From assembly GCA_964462585.1 (NCBI GenBank), contig CAYXAK010000079.1:1-8288 (forward strand): a stretch of 8,288 nucleotides of DNA. The letters run 5' to 3'. Of the stretch, positions 1-7,592 are shown one piece after another. This DNA comes from Halarsenatibacter sp964462585 (lineage in GTDB: Bacteria; Bacillota; Halanaerobiia; Halanaerobiales; Halarsenatibacteraceae). Position 1 is the stretch's first letter, and every line of letters begins with the position of its first letter. The position numbers and the translations under genes were made by a program. The notes beneath the pieces are model-generated. The model saw only the letters and a program-made list of their open reading frames with translations, searched no databases and was not told the origin of the DNA.

Positions 1-2649
1 CAGATTTTGCAGATAGAATATGTGGATTTCAGCGAGGATATATTCTCCCGGGCTGTGAGGGAGAATCCGGCCCTCTATGTGTGTGAAACTGAGGCGGCGG
101 CCAATCTGCAGCTGGCCCGCGGGCGATATGAGGAGATCCGCCAGCCCCTGACAGCTCAGAGCCAGTTCATTGACTTCAATGAGCTCAAGGAGAGGCTCTT
201 TGCCCGGGAGAGCATAGTTCTGCGCGAGGAGAAGCTCTCCGTGGTTCTGTTTGAGCTGCTCAAACCCGGGGAGAAGCAGAAGCTTGGTATAGAGAATTAC
301 AACGATATTATAGAGTTTTCAGCCCGTTTTCACCGCTTTTACCGGGAGTTGAACGAGTACAGAGTGGAAGAAATCACAGGTCTTGAGGGCTGGCAGCAGG
401 ATAGATACGAGCTGGTGGAGGAGCTGCATCAGAGATACTGTGAGAGGCTGGAACGCGAGGGCTATACCAGTCCCGCCCTCTCCCGATCCCCGGCTCATTA
501 TTCCCCGGAGACGGCGGCTGATTTTGAATATATAGTATTTATAAACCCTCTTGATCTTACGCCCCTGGAAAAGGATCTGATGCAGAGGCTTGATCGGGAT
601 TTTTCGGTGGAGATATATCTGCAGATGCCGGAGGATGATTACAGCCTGGCAAACCTGGAGTTCCAGGGGCTGACACTGCCCGAGAGCTGGCCAGGTGAGC
701 TCAATATTTACCGGGCGGAGGAGGGAACGATGCAGCTGGCCTCGGCCCTGATGATGGCCGAGCCTGGAATGAGCACTCTTTTTTCACCACGCCTGGAGGA
801 TACAGATTATGCCCGGATGCTCTCATCCGGGCTGGTTAAGATGGACCGGTGCCAGAAATTCAGCCGCAGCCGCATCTACCGCTTTCTGGAGCTGACATAT
901 AAGCTCATGGCTGCCTCCCCCCTTGCGAGGGGAGAGCTGGCACTGCCCGAGCTCTTCCAGGCTCTGAGCAGGGAGTTTTTCCGCAGCTATTTCTCCCTCT
1001 CTCCCGATATACTGGAGGACTGCCGCCGGCTTCTGCGCGATAACTATCTCTATCTGGACAGGGAGATGGCTGCGGAGAGAATGCCCTCGCTTGAGGGAAT
1101 CTTTGCCGAAGTGGAGCATCTGCATGGCCTGGAGGAGATGCCGGAGCTGGTGGAATATCTGGACGGGCTAGATCTCGACTGCCTCTCCAGCCCACAATTC
1201 TGGAATGATGTGGAGCAGTTTTACGATGCCCTGCTGGAGCTTAGGGCCCTGGAGGATATGGAGCTTGTCAGCTCCTGGGCTTCCTATTACAAAAATCCTG
1301 CTCTGGGACTACTCGATCGCTTTCTTCAGTATATCGAGTTCAAGAAGATAGAGCCCCTTACCGGCGAAAAGGAGGCCGGCCTGGAGCTTGAGGAGCTCTT
1401 CGCCGCCCCCCATATCCCGCGCCGCCATGTCCTGGTTCTAAATGCCAGTCAGAACTGGCTGCCCGCACCGCGGGGGCGGGATTTTCTGCTGACCGAGCCC
1501 CAGCGCCGCCGACTGGGGCTGCCCACAGCTGAAGATGAGAGGAAGAAGCAGCGTTATTATTTTATGCGCCATCTTCTCACCTGCGGCCGGGCCGATGTGC
1601 TGGCGGTGGAGGACAGTGAGGCGAATATAAGTCCTGGTGCATTTCTGGAGGAGCTGCGCTTTAAATATGATCTCTCCTGGGGGAATCTGCCCCTGGGCCG
1701 CAGCGATTACGATCGCTTCTACACCTCTGTCTTCAGCGCCGGGAGTGAAACAGCCGATGAGGGGATGATCTTCTCATCCGGCCCGGACGATATAGAGGAC
1801 GAGAGCCCTCCCCGGCTTGAAGCGGGAGATTTTCCCCGGCCCGGTGGCTATTTTGGCCTGGGTTATTATAAATACCGCCGGCTGGAGGACTGCTATTACC
1901 GCTTTTTCCTGGAACAGCTCATGCAGCTTCCCGATACAATTGAGGAGATCAGAGCACCTCTAAAACCCATAACTTTCGGCAGCATGGTGCACAGAATGGC
2001 CGAGAGGATACTACAGGATATGAGCGTTGAGGATATTGAGGTGGCCAGGGATGATATCGAAAAAGCTGTCGATGATGTGCTGGAGGAATTCCAGCTCAAG
2101 ATAGACCACCGTTTCCAGGAGTATTACAGTATTGTGATCAGAGAGGATCTGGTCGAATCGCTGTGGGAGTTTTTTACCGGTCCGGATTCGCCCTGGCCCG
2201 ATAGCTGTGAGGAGCTGGAGGATCTGAGGATAGAGCACACTCCGGATCACAGAGATGTGCTGCCCTTTCTCAAAAGCGAACTGGCCGATTTTTATCTGAG
2301 CGGCCGCATCGATCTGCTCCTTTCAAATGAAGATAATGATGTTATAATAGACTTTAAGAGCGGTGGCGGCAGGGGCGATCAGCTTAACTTCTACGCCCTG
2401 CTGCTTGAGGGGAGAAGAGATGATACTGCAGAGCCCGGTCGGGAGAAAGGACCTCCCGCCAAATATATATACCAGATTATGGAGAGAAAGTTTCTGCATG
2501 AACCCCGGGGGACCGAGGCAGAATTTGCCGTCGATATCGAGTCTGCCCTGCGGGAATTCGTGGAGCTGGAGAGATACGAGAGGGAATACCAATCGCGCTG
2601 TAAAAACTGTCCTTATAAAAAGATATGCAGGGTGGTGAGTGAGCTGTGA
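1..2649 (+). CDS. addB: AddB-like helicase-nuclease subunit with 4Fe-4S PD-(D/E)XK nuclease domain (5' end open)
   Basis: Probable nuclease subunit of an AddAB-type complex that resects double-strand breaks in the cytoplasm and feeds RecA. Residue numbers count from the TTG at position 7. The C-terminal third is a RecB-family nuclease: H662 in FGSMVHRM, D769 in GRIDLLL, D782 and K784 in IIDFKSG, and Q792. Cys629, followed by Cys865, Cys868 and Cys874 (C-x2-C-x5-C), matches the iron-sulfur staple of AddB, including the last three spacings. Residues 472-507 (VLVLNASQNWLP, then LLTEPQRRRLGL) resemble the conserved AddB core segment before the nuclease. No Walker A motif is visible near the N-terminus, unlike Bacillus AddB. 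At about 880 residues it is short against roughly 1,170 in Bacillus subtilis. The frame is open to base 1, so the TTG may not be the true start and a few or many codons may be missing. The stop overlaps the next start by four bases. Family call is firm; strict AddB orthology is less so. Confidence 0.85.
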   Translation, partial: QILQIEYVDFSEDIFSRAVRENPALYVCETEAAANLQLARGRYEEIRQPLTAQSQFIDFNELKERLFARESIVLREEKLSVVLFELLKPGEKQKLGIENYNDIIEFSARFHRFYRELNEYRVEEITGLEGWQQDRYELVEELHQRYCERLEREGYTSPALSRSPAHYSPETAADFEYIVFINPLDLTPLEKDLMQRLDRDFSVEIYLQMPEDDYSLANLEFQGLTLPESWPGELNIYRAEEGTMQLASALMMAEPGMSTLFSPRLEDTDYARMLSSGLVKMDRCQKFSRSRIYRFLELTYKLMAASPLARGELALPELFQALSREFFRSYFSLSPDILEDCRRLLRDNYLYLDREMAAERMPSLEGIFAEVEHLHGLEEMPELVEYLDGLDLDCLSSPQFWNDVEQFYDALLELRALEDMELVSSWASYYKNPALGLLDRFLQYIEFKKIEPLTGEKEAGLELEELFAAPHIPRRHVLVLNASQNWLPAPRGRDFLLTEPQRRRLGLPTAEDERKKQRYYFMRHLLTCGRADVLAVEDSEANISPGAFLEELRFKYDLSWGNLPLGRSDYDRFYTSVFSAGSETADEGMIFSSGPDDIEDESPPRLEAGDFPRPGGYFGLGYYKYRRLEDCYYRFFLEQLMQLPDTIEEIRAPLKPITFGSMVHRMAERILQDMSVEDIEVARDDIEKAVDDVLEEFQLKIDHRFQEYYSIVIREDLVESLWEFFTGPDSPWPDSCEELEDLRIEHTPDHRDVLPFLKSELADFYLSGRIDLLLSNEDNDVIIDFKSGGGRGDQLNFYALLLEGRRDDTAEPGREKGPPAKYIYQIMERKFLHEPRGTEAEFAVDIESALREFVELERYEREYQSRCKNCPYKKICRVVSEL
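915..934. repeat. G+C-rich hairpin inside the addB frame
   Basis: CTCCCC (915-920) and GGGGAG (929-934) are perfect inverted arms around an eight-base loop; an alternative register pairs CCCCT (919-923) with AGGGG (928-932). It is translated in frame as part of ASPLARGELALP (residues 303-314). The composition recalls short dispersed palindromic repeats that occasionally lie in coding sequence, but a single copy in this window cannot show that. Confidence 0.35.
2634..2639 (+). promoter_or_regulatory. Ribosome binding site deciding the addA start
   Basis: GGTGAG lies six bases before the GTG at 2646, inside the end of the AddB-like gene. It supports the GTG start, which produces a four-base GTGA overlap and implies translational coupling of the two subunits. 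Confidence 0.6.
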
Positions 2650-5600
2650 AAAGGGTGTTAAAAGCAAGTGCCGGCACGGGCAAAACCTTCCGGCTTTCAC
2701 TGGAATACATAGCAGCACTGCTTTCGGGCCAGGATTTCCGGGAGATAGTTGTGCTGACCTTTACCCGAAAGGCCACGGCCGAGGCCAGGGAGAGAATACT
2801 TGAACATCTGTCCTCACTGGAAGCCGATGGGGAAAGATCGCTCGTCTGGCAGGAGATAAAAAAGATATATCCCGATCTCAGGCTGAAGCCGGAGGTTATC
2901 TCCTCCTGCCGCCGCCGGATGCTGCTGGAGAAGGATTCGATCCACATCTATACCATAGACAGCTTTACCAACCAGCTCTTCGGCGATATCGTTGCCCCCT
3001 GTATGGGAGTATATGATTATGAGATCATAGAGCCGGAGCAGAACGAGCCGGTGAGCGAGGAGGTCTTCCGCCGGCTCCTGCAGCGCCGGGAATACTTCAT
3101 CAGGCTGGAGGATATACTGCAGATAAGGGTGACCCGAAATCACCAAAAACCACTGAATTTCGTCCGCAGTGTGCTGGACGAGCGCTGGAAATATCTGCTC
3201 ATCGAGCATGAGGAGAGGGAACCTCTGCCCCGGGAAAATTTTCTTCGCCCGCTGGAGGAAGCGGTGGGGCTTTTGCGGCAGATTGCCCGCGAGAAGGGAA
3301 AAACCTTCGACGGGGACTGGCTCATATCCGATTTCACCGACATAATTATAGAATATGAAAGGATGAAGGAGAGCGGTGTATCGCCCGCAGAGCGCCGGGA
3401 ATTTATATACAAATACCGCTCCGATTTTCTCAAGCGGGGCAAAACTTTCTGGAACGGCACCAAAACCAGGGGCAGGGATTACGAACCTCTTGTGGAGGAG
3501 ATGGAGATGAGGTACGATGAGTTCCGGCGGGCCCTGGCCGCAGATATCTTCAATGAGGAGATCATACCGCTGGAATCCGGCCTCTTCCAGCTGGCCGATA
3601 TCATCTTTGCCGAATACGATAAGCTCAAACTGCGCCAGCAGAAGTTTACCTACAGCGATATCAGCAACTATGTCTATAAATATATGATCAGGGGCGATCT
3701 GGAGATACCTGCCGGAGAACTGGACAGCTATTTCAGCCGGATAACGGGTGAGGAGATAAGATCGCTCTTCATAGATGAATTTCAGGATACCAGTGTGCTG
3801 CAGTGGAAGATACTGGAGCCTTTTGTGGACGGTGAGCGTGATTTCATCGCCGTGGGAGATGCCAAACAGTCCATCTATCAATGGCGCGGCGGTGAGAAGG
3901 AGCTCTTCCACAGGCTGCCCGGGCTCATATCGAGCCCGGAGGAGAACCTCTCCATCTGCTACCGCAGTGACAGGGAGATTTTGCGTTTTGTCAACGACTT
4001 TTTCTCCGGTCTCAGCCGGGACTGGGATTATGAGCCGGTTCTGCCCCGGGAGGAAGCTGACAGGGGCTATGTCGGGGTCAGGCTGGGCGGCAGCGGGGCC
4101 AGAATAAATGAGGACACCAAAAAGTTTGCCCGCTATGGTCAGGAGGAGCAGGAGAGGATAAGGGAGCAGAATGAGCTTCTCAGCGAAGATCTCCCCCGGG
4201 AGATAGCCCGCAGAATAAGCCAGGATTTCGACAGCCTTGAGGGTGTGGCCGTGCTGGCCAGAAAGAACGATCATCTCAGGGAGATTGCCGGGCACCTGGA
4301 TGAATTCTCCCTGCCCTATGTCCTGCACCAGCAGCGCGATCTGCTGGACAATAAAGCCGTCTGGCCCCTCTACCAGCTGCTCAACTACATCTGGCAGAAT
4401 GATTTTCATCACCTGCTCAACTTTCTGCGCAGCGATCTGATCCGCCTGCCCCAGGATCAGCTGAAATTTATGCTGAGCCGGCGGGAGGAGCTGCAGCAGA
4501 TACTCTCCCGGGCCCGTCAGGAGGAGGATGAGAACATCCTGGCCGGGAGCGAGCTTCTGGCCGGAAGGGGTGAGCTGTGTGAGGTTCTGGAATGGATCAT
4601 ATCCTTAATCGGCTCTGATTTCAGCGAGATGGCCCACAAACTGATAGCCGGGTGTGAAGCGGTATCCCTGTGGCAGGAGGATCTCTCCGCCCTGAAGAAT
4701 ATCTACCGGTTTTACCGGCTGCTGGGTGAGCATGATTCCCTGCCGGAGTTTATGGAGGCCGCCCGTCAGGAAGGTGATACAACGAAATTTCAGGAGGCTG
4801 CGGTCCAGGTGGATGATGCCGTCGATCTTCTCACAATACATAAAGCCAAGGGGCTTTCCTTCCACAGTGAGTTATTTTACTGGAAGCCCGGCGGCTCCCG
4901 GGGGGGCTCCCGCACAGAGGAGCTTGAGCTGCATCTGGAGTTTGCGGGCGATTACAGCCATATTGAGAGCTACCTGCTCACAACCGATCATTACAGCGAT
5001 GTCCTCCACTGGCTCGATTACGATTTCGAGGCTGAAGCCGAGCAGGAGCATCTGATGGAGGAGATCAACAATATATATGTGGCCATGACCCGGGCCAGCA
5101 GCAATCTTCTGCTGTGGATCGAATCCCCGGCCCAGATTTTACCCGGAGAGGAAGAGGGCTGGAAGCATAACAGCGACAGATATAATTTTTATGAGCCGGC
5201 ACTGCAGCAGGCCTGCAATGTGGAGAGTCTGACAGAGCTTATCTCCGGCAAGTGCTGGGGTGAGTTTGAATCTCCCCAAGGTTCGGCCCCGGCTGCTGCG
5301 GCCGAATTCGAGGATGTGGCAGCTTATCTGCAGCCGGACGATCTCAGCCAGGAGGAGCGGAGCCGGCAGATGGCCAGAAAGCGTGATATATCTCTGGATC
5401 TGGACAGGGAGAAGGAGAGGATAATGGGTCTGGCCCTGCACTATTATCTGGAGCAGGTAAGCTATGGTCGGCCCGGCGAGAAAAAGACGGCCCGGAAGCT
5501 GGTCTCGGCTAAATATGGCAACATACTGGGCGATGAGCTCACAGCTGAGGCCCTGGAGAGGGCCGAGCGTTTTATCGAGGAAAATCCTGACTATTTCTCC

Positions 5601-5846
5601 CGCAGATGGGAGGTATTTACCGAATATGCCATCAATTCCGCCGATGGCGCTGAGGAGAGTTCCAGAATAGACAGGCTTCTGCTCGATCGGGAGCAGCAGG
5701 AGATCTTGATAGTTGACTACAAGAGCGGGGAGTCCAGAGAGGAAGCACAGCTTGAACGCTACCGCCAGAAAATAAGGGATGAGTGTGGCAGTGAATACAG
5801 CATCAGGACTGAATTTGCCACTATAAAGAATAAGGGTGAGAAGTGA
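2646..5846 (+). CDS. addA: AddA-like UvrD/Rep-family helicase with C-terminal nuclease
   Basis: ATP-driven 3'-5' SF1A helicase and nuclease subunit, expected to pair with the preceding gene product in break resection. Helicase motifs are complete and in order: Walker A ASAGTGKT (7-14, Lys13), motif Ia VLTFTRKATAEARERI (36-51), motif II FIDEFQDTS (375-383), motif III AVGDAKQSIYQWRGG (402-416), motif IV ICYRSDREI (437-445), motif V TIHKAKGLSF (730-739) and motif VI NNIYVAMTRASSNLL (808-822). A RecB-type nuclease follows: His932 in GLALHYYLE, Glu993, Asp1009 in SRIDRLLL, Asp1024 and Lys1026 in IVDYKSG, and Gln1035. Both the motor and the nuclease should therefore be active. Length is 1,066 residues, against about 1,230 for Bacillus AddA. 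The GTG start overlaps the upstream stop and has a well-placed ribosome site. The ASAGTGKT Walker A is shared by AddA and RecB-like proteins, so it could also be called a RecB-like helicase; the AddB-type partner favours AddA. Confidence 0.9.
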   Translation: MKRVLKASAGTGKTFRLSLEYIAALLSGQDFREIVVLTFTRKATAEARERILEHLSSLEADGERSLVWQEIKKIYPDLRLKPEVISSCRRRMLLEKDSIHIYTIDSFTNQLFGDIVAPCMGVYDYEIIEPEQNEPVSEEVFRRLLQRREYFIRLEDILQIRVTRNHQKPLNFVRSVLDERWKYLLIEHEEREPLPRENFLRPLEEAVGLLRQIAREKGKTFDGDWLISDFTDIIIEYERMKESGVSPAERREFIYKYRSDFLKRGKTFWNGTKTRGRDYEPLVEEMEMRYDEFRRALAADIFNEEIIPLESGLFQLADIIFAEYDKLKLRQQKFTYSDISNYVYKYMIRGDLEIPAGELDSYFSRITGEEIRSLFIDEFQDTSVLQWKILEPFVDGERDFIAVGDAKQSIYQWRGGEKELFHRLPGLISSPEENLSICYRSDREILRFVNDFFSGLSRDWDYEPVLPREEADRGYVGVRLGGSGARINEDTKKFARYGQEEQERIREQNELLSEDLPREIARRISQDFDSLEGVAVLARKNDHLREIAGHLDEFSLPYVLHQQRDLLDNKAVWPLYQLLNYIWQNDFHHLLNFLRSDLIRLPQDQLKFMLSRREELQQILSRARQEEDENILAGSELLAGRGELCEVLEWIISLIGSDFSEMAHKLIAGCEAVSLWQEDLSALKNIYRFYRLLGEHDSLPEFMEAARQEGDTTKFQEAAVQVDDAVDLLTIHKAKGLSFHSELFYWKPGGSRGGSRTEELELHLEFAGDYSHIESYLLTTDHYSDVLHWLDYDFEAEAEQEHLMEEINNIYVAMTRASSNLLLWIESPAQILPGEEEGWKHNSDRYNFYEPALQQACNVESLTELISGKCWGEFESPQGSAPAAAAEFEDVAAYLQPDDLSQEERSRQMARKRDISLDLDREKERIMGLALHYYLEQVSYGRPGEKKTARKLVSAKYGNILGDELTAEALERAERFIEENPDYFSRRWEVFTEYAINSADGAEESSRIDRLLLDREQQEILIVDYKSGESREEAQLERYRQKIRDECGSEYSIRTEFATIKNKGEK
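5834..5840 (+). promoter_or_regulatory. Ribosome binding site for the GLUG-repeat gene
   Basis: GGGTGAG ends five bases before the ATG at 5846 but only two bases before the alternative GTG at 5843. It therefore favours the ATG start, which overlaps the addA stop in a TGATG arrangement. Confidence 0.6.
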
Positions 5847-6469
5847 TGCTTGATTTTGTGCTATTTCTTCTGCTGATGATGCTTGTTATACTGATCTTCA
5901 TCATCGTGGAGATGGGGGATATAACCAATAAATTTAAAAGAGAGATGGATTTTGCCGGTGGTAAGGGTACCAGGGAGGACCCCTATTTAATCAGCTCACA
6001 GGAGCATCTGCACAATGTGAGATACCATCTGGACCGGCATTTTCGGCAGACAGCCGATATCGATCTGAAAAATTACTGCAGGCTGCGCGGTTTCAGCGGG
6101 GGATGGCAGCCCCTGGGCAATGAGGACAGCAAATTCAGGGGCAGTTACGACGGTCAGGGTCATCTGATTAAAAATCTGCGTATAGAGGCACCTGACAGCG
6201 ACTGTCTGGGGCTTTTTGGTGCCATATCCGGCGATTCTCTGCTGGAAAACATCGAGCTGGAGAATGTCGATATAATAGGCAGAAATAGAGTGGGCGGTCT
6301 TGTCGGTGTCAACGAGGGCCGGATATCCGATTGTAGAGGTGAAGGAGATATCCGGGCCAGAAGGTATGTGGGCGGGATTGCCGGCAGCAATCGCGGTGAA
6401 TTGGAGAACTGTGAGTTCCGCGGTGTGGTGAGGGGCATGGCCCATTTCGGTGAGATCAGCGGTGGTTGA
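5846..6469 (+). CDS. Membrane-anchored GLUG-repeat (beta-helix-like) protein
   Basis: Function unknown. From the ATG, residues 3-21 form one strongly hydrophobic segment rich in Leu, Ile, Met and Phe, followed by GDITNKFKRE; this suits an uncleaved N-terminal membrane anchor. Residues 38-75 (GGKGTREDPYLIS, then TADIDL) match the lead-in commonly found before GLUG arrays in exported proteins. Residues 99-110 (GSYDGQGHLIKN) and 121-140 form the first beta-helix-like turns. Two clear GLUG-type turns follow: VGGLVGVNEGRISDC (149-163) and VGGIAGSNRGELENC (175-189). A third begins at FGEISGG and stops after seven residues. Most GLUG proteins are long surface proteins, so 207 residues is small. Its start overlaps the stop of the AddA-like gene by one base, implying co-translation with the repair operon although no repair role is evident. 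Alternative start GTG at 5843 adds one residue. The repeat-family call is good; topology and role are inference. Confidence 0.8.
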   Translation: MLDFVLFLLLMMLVILIFIIVEMGDITNKFKREMDFAGGKGTREDPYLISSQEHLHNVRYHLDRHFRQTADIDLKNYCRLRGFSGGWQPLGNEDSKFRGSYDGQGHLIKNLRIEAPDSDCLGLFGAISGDSLLENIELENVDIIGRNRVGGLVGVNEGRISDCRGEGDIRARRYVGGIAGSNRGELENCEFRGVVRGMAHFGEISGG

Positions 6470-6494
6470 TGAGAAGCTGGCAGGTAAAAATGCG

Positions 6495-6500
6495 AAGGAG
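6495..6500 (+). promoter_or_regulatory. Ribosome binding site used to choose the azlC start
   Basis: AAGGAG is the best Shine-Dalgarno match in this stretch. It lies 12 bases before the ATG at 6513, somewhat far but usable. The longer frame from GTG 6450 would overlap the GLUG gene by 20 bases and add a 21-residue polar leader unlike the family. Confidence 0.45.
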
Positions 6501-6512
6501 AGCGGGACAGAT

Positions 6513-7259
6513 ATGGAGAGATCGGAGCAGAGAAGAGAGAATTACAGCAGAATAATATCGGGCATTAGAGTTTCACTGCCGGTGGCTGTGGGCTATCTGC
6601 CCATAGCTGTTACTTTTGGAGTTCTGGCCCGCTCTGCCGGTATGCCTCCGGTTTCCATTATTATGATGTCGGTGCTGGTATTTGCCGGGGCAAGCCAGTT
6701 TGTGGCGGTCAATCTGCTGGCAGGAGGGGCCGGTGTGGCCGGTATCATTGTGACCACCTTTTTTGTCAATCTCAGGCATATACTGCTCTCGGCCACCACC
6801 TCGGAGAAATTAAAGCATGAGAATAAGGGCTGGCTGGCGGTTATGGCCTTCGGGATCACTGATGAGAGCTTCTCACTGCTCTCGACCGATCGGAGAAAGA
6901 GGCTGCCCCGCACCTATGTGCTGGGTTTGATCACCGTGCCCTATCTGGCCTGGGTTGGGGGTACTGCCGCCGGAGCTATCCTGGGAGGACAGATACCACC
7001 TTTGTTAGAGTCGAGCATGGAGATTGCCCTTTATGCCATGTTTATCGGACTGCTCTATCCTGAGATAAGTTCTGCTGTTCCTAAACTATATGTGGCACTG
7101 CTGGCTCTTTTTCTCAGCTCCATGCTGCACTGGCTGCCTGTCATGGAACTTTCCGAGGGCTGGATCATAACCCTGGTCACACTCATATCGGCCCTGGCCG
7201 GAGCCGCCCTCTTTACGGGTCAGGTCGGGGAAGAGGGTGATGAAGATGACGGGTGCTGA
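6513..7259 (+). CDS. azlC: AzlC-family branched-chain amino acid exporter, large subunit
   Basis: Integral inner-membrane protein of the AzlC/YgaZ family. With the small AzlD partner it is expected to export branched-chain amino acids or related substrates. Family signatures seen: GYLPIAVTFGVLARSAG (27-43), MSVLVFAGASQFVAV (52-66), NLRH (86-89) and the ITDESF loop (115-120). Hydrophobic stretches at roughly 24-41, 48-69, 72-86, 134-155, 167-184, 188-208 and 217-235 give about seven membrane segments. The 248-residue length is usual. The tail (EEGDEDDGC) is very acidic. I chose ATG 6513 because family members begin a few residues before the first helix and AAGGAG lies upstream; GTG 6450 is possible. 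The gene begins 43 bases after the GLUG stop and overlaps azlD. The exact substrate cannot be read from sequence: the founding member confers 4-azaleucine resistance and YgaZH exports valine. Confidence 0.92.
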   Translation: MERSEQRRENYSRIISGIRVSLPVAVGYLPIAVTFGVLARSAGMPPVSIIMMSVLVFAGASQFVAVNLLAGGAGVAGIIVTTFFVNLRHILLSATTSEKLKHENKGWLAVMAFGITDESFSLLSTDRRKRLPRTYVLGLITVPYLAWVGGTAAGAILGGQIPPLLESSMEIALYAMFIGLLYPEISSAVPKLYVALLALFLSSMLHWLPVMELSEGWIITLVTLISALAGAALFTGQVGEEGDEDDGC

Positions 7260-7557
7260 ATATATGCTGATCATAGCTGGTATGGCGCTTGTCACATATC
7301 TGCCGCGCATGCTGCCTCTGGTGCTGCTGTCCGATCTGGAGTTATCGCCCTTCTGGCGCCGTTTTCTGCATTTTATACCACCTGCGGCCCTGACCGCGCT
7401 CATATTCCCCTCTATTATGACGGCCACCGAATCGAGCGCGATCGCCCTGGCCGGGGGGCTGGTTGCCCTGATATCTGCCTGGTTTAAGGTTAATCTGCTT
7501 TTAACTGTGCTGGCGGCCATCTCAGCTGTATTTGTCCTGCAGCTGCTGATACTATAA
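7246..7557 (+). CDS. azlD: AzlD-family branched-chain amino acid exporter, small subunit
   Basis: Small multi-spanning inner-membrane partner of AzlC. Signatures include GMALVTYLPRMLPL in the first part, then FWRRFLHFIPPAALTALIFP, which matches the AzlD pattern of an Arg-x-x-Pro helix followed by a Pro-rich junction. Hydrophobic stretches suggest three to four helices over about 103 residues, the usual size. The start region has GTG 7237, ATG 7240 and ATG 7246. I prefer 7246 because GAGGGTGA (7233-7240) lies five bases upstream, giving a 14-base overlap with the end of azlC; ATG 7240 would give 105 residues. The overlap suggests coupled, stoichiometric synthesis of the two subunits. The gene ends with tandem TAA stops. 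Confidence 0.9.
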   Translation: MTGAEYMLIIAGMALVTYLPRMLPLVLLSDLELSPFWRRFLHFIPPAALTALIFPSIMTATESSAIALAGGLVALISAWFKVNLLLTVLAAISAVFVLQLLIL

Positions 7558-7580
7558 TAACCGCGGAAAGAGAGAATAAG

Positions 7581-7587
7581 AGGTGAG
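7581..7587 (+). promoter_or_regulatory. Ribosome binding site for the cyclodeaminase gene
   Basis: AGGTGAG lies five bases before ATG 7593, in the 35-base gap after azlD. The gap holds no evident terminator or promoter, so read-through from azlD is likely. Confidence 0.6.
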
Positions 7588-7592
7588 CGAAG

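Noticed and set aside
2477..2947. Minus-strand open frame of about 156 codons across the addB/addA junction
   Set aside because: Ser/Arg-rich translation without motifs, lying opposite two well-supported coding regions; typical of a shadow frame.
4189..4204. Palindrome ATCTCCC-CC-GGGAGAT in addA
   Set aside because: It is read as ordinary residues DLPREI in a normal stretch of the helicase. It has no T-run and lies mid-gene, so a terminator or operator role is unlikely.
2814..4412. A 532-codon open frame on the minus strand opposite addA
   Set aside because: It shares codon boundaries with addA, so it can be closed only by TTA, CTA or TCA codons in the sense gene, which are rare here. The translation is Leu/Gln-rich with no recognisable domain, while the plus strand carries all helicase motifs.
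6450..6512. Upstream GTG extension of azlC by 21 residues
   Set aside because: The leader is polar, overlaps the GLUG gene and is not typical of AzlC proteins; ATG 6513 with AAGGAG upstream fits better.
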